This document shows, piece after piece, positions 63,190 through 64,000 of a stretch of DNA of 64,000 nucleotides; the first letter of the stretch is position 1; each line of letters begins with the position of its first letter. The notes under the pieces were generated by a model. That model was not told where the DNA came from. It saw nothing but the letters and a program-made list of their open reading frames with translations, and did not search any database. Source of the stretch: Meghimatium bilineatum (taxonomy: Eukaryota > Mollusca > Gastropoda > Stylommatophora > Philomycidae). Location: the NCBI GenBank assembly GCA_034231615.1, contig CM067306.1:63536813-63600812 (forward strand), read 5' to 3'. Position numbers and translations under genes: made by a program.

Positions 63190-63955
63190 ACTTGTGTTTC
63201 ATAGATTATAGTAAAGCATTTGACAATGTGAAGCATTCAGAAATGATAAAAATGTTAGAAAAACTCAATATCGATGGAAAAATTCTAAAGATAGTAAGAA
63301 ATATGTATTAGTAACAAACAGCTGCAATGAAGATTGACAGTAGTGTAGGAGAATTGCAAAAGATAGAGATGGGCATCAGATAAGGATGTGTAATGTCACC
63401 AGTGTTTTTTGCTCCCTGTATGCAGAGGATATTATGTTAAACATAGAAAGCATGCCAGGAATAGCAGTTTAAGATTACAATGTGAGTAATCTAATGTATG
63501 CTGATGATACAGTTCTGATTGAAGGGAGAGAATAAGAACTTTAAGCCCTGTTAAACACGGTAGTACAAGAAATGTGAAAACAAAGGCTGGAAGTAACCCA
63601 GATGTGGTTTTTCAGAAGAATGAGGAAAATTCCATGGACAGCCAAGAAAACGAATGTAGAAGTTCTCAGAGATGCTGGAGTAAAATAACAAATTATAGCG
63701 AAAATTAGAATCAGATAATCAAGGATTTTAGGGCATATGATGAGAAAAGCAAAACTTGAACATTTAGTAACCACCGAAAAGATCAAGGGGAGAAGAGACA
63801 TAGGAAGACAAAGAGAGAAATTTCTGGATGGGTTGCCACTGTGGCACAAAAAACATGTCACCAACTGAACTTATTAACACAAGAGACAGAGAGTTGTGGA
63901 GAAACATGATCTCCTATGACACTTGGCATGGAACTTGATTGATTGATTGCTTATA
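63190..63955 (+). mobile_element. LINE reverse transcriptase and 3' tail, broken
   Basis: Frames read FIDYSKAFDNVKHSEMIKML, EKLNIDGKILKIVRNMY, then a QGCVMSPVFF-type block and NLMYADDTVLIEG, so RT motifs IDYxKAFD, QGC.SP and the YADD catalytic box are recognisable. After a deletion it resumes near ILGHMMRKAKLEHLVTTEKI and RREKFLDGLP-like tail. Several stops and frameshifts and a truncated middle. The clade is uncertain (RTE-like tail). Confidence 0.9.
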
Positions 63956-64000
63956 TGGCTTGTATCATGGTTTAATACAAGGGTCACCCAGAAAGAAATT

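Noticed and set aside
1-64000. Retrovirus-like, LTR or Polinton remnants
   Set aside because: No gag, protease, integrase, envelope, capsid or packaging-ATPase-like peptides and no long terminal direct repeats were recognised; all reverse-transcriptase pieces fit LINEs.

Overview
This is a metazoan nuclear window dominated by one large gene on the + strand: a neurabin/spinophilin-family PP1- and actin-binding scaffold (PPP1R9 family). Ten coding exons can be placed from position 3,208 to 62,591. They code for about 1,184 residues, and the 3' end of the gene lies beyond the window. Every splice phase closes. The protein order is: long disordered N-terminal actin-binding-type region (exon 1), acidic stretch and PP1 docking motif KVCF (exon 3), the spinophilin-type linker (exon 4), one PDZ domain (exons 4-7), a charged helical region (exons 7-9), and the start of the C-terminal coiled coil (exons 9-10). 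A 68-bp exon at 52,791 is needed to reconcile the phases of exon 1 and exon 3; its position is clear but its donor is less certain. No other protein-coding host gene could be supported on either strand.

The organism is not identified directly. Long introns, tRNA-derived SINEs, several LINE lineages, pogo-like and other MITEs, and strong minisatellite load suggest an invertebrate animal. A lophotrochozoan, perhaps a mollusc, is my guess; this is inference.

Layout. 1-3,207: upstream flank or 5' intron with a 22-bp minisatellite and LINE tails. 3,208-5,604: exon 1. 5,605-52,790: a 47-kb first intron packed with tandem arrays (unit sizes mostly 15-44 bp, the largest about 3 kb of a 22-bp unit at 15.36-18.31 kb), at least six LINE fragments, a recurrent SINE-like element with a (GAA)n-type end (called element A here), tRNA-headed SINEs and foldback MITEs. 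52,791-62,591: nine short exons whose introns nearly all carry their own minisatellite. 62,592-64,000: intron with a broken LINE reverse transcriptase.

By rough addition tandem repeats cover some 20 kb of the 64 kb. The window is informative about how such arrays arise. One grew inside a LINE coding region (7.9 kb), one from a segment of a SINE (54.85 kb), one starts at the edge of a coding exon (52.9 kb), one ends in an inverted copy of itself (55.8 kb), and one was later split by a SINE (51.65 kb). No retrovirus, LTR element, Polinton, CRISPR array, rRNA or intact tRNA gene was recognised.
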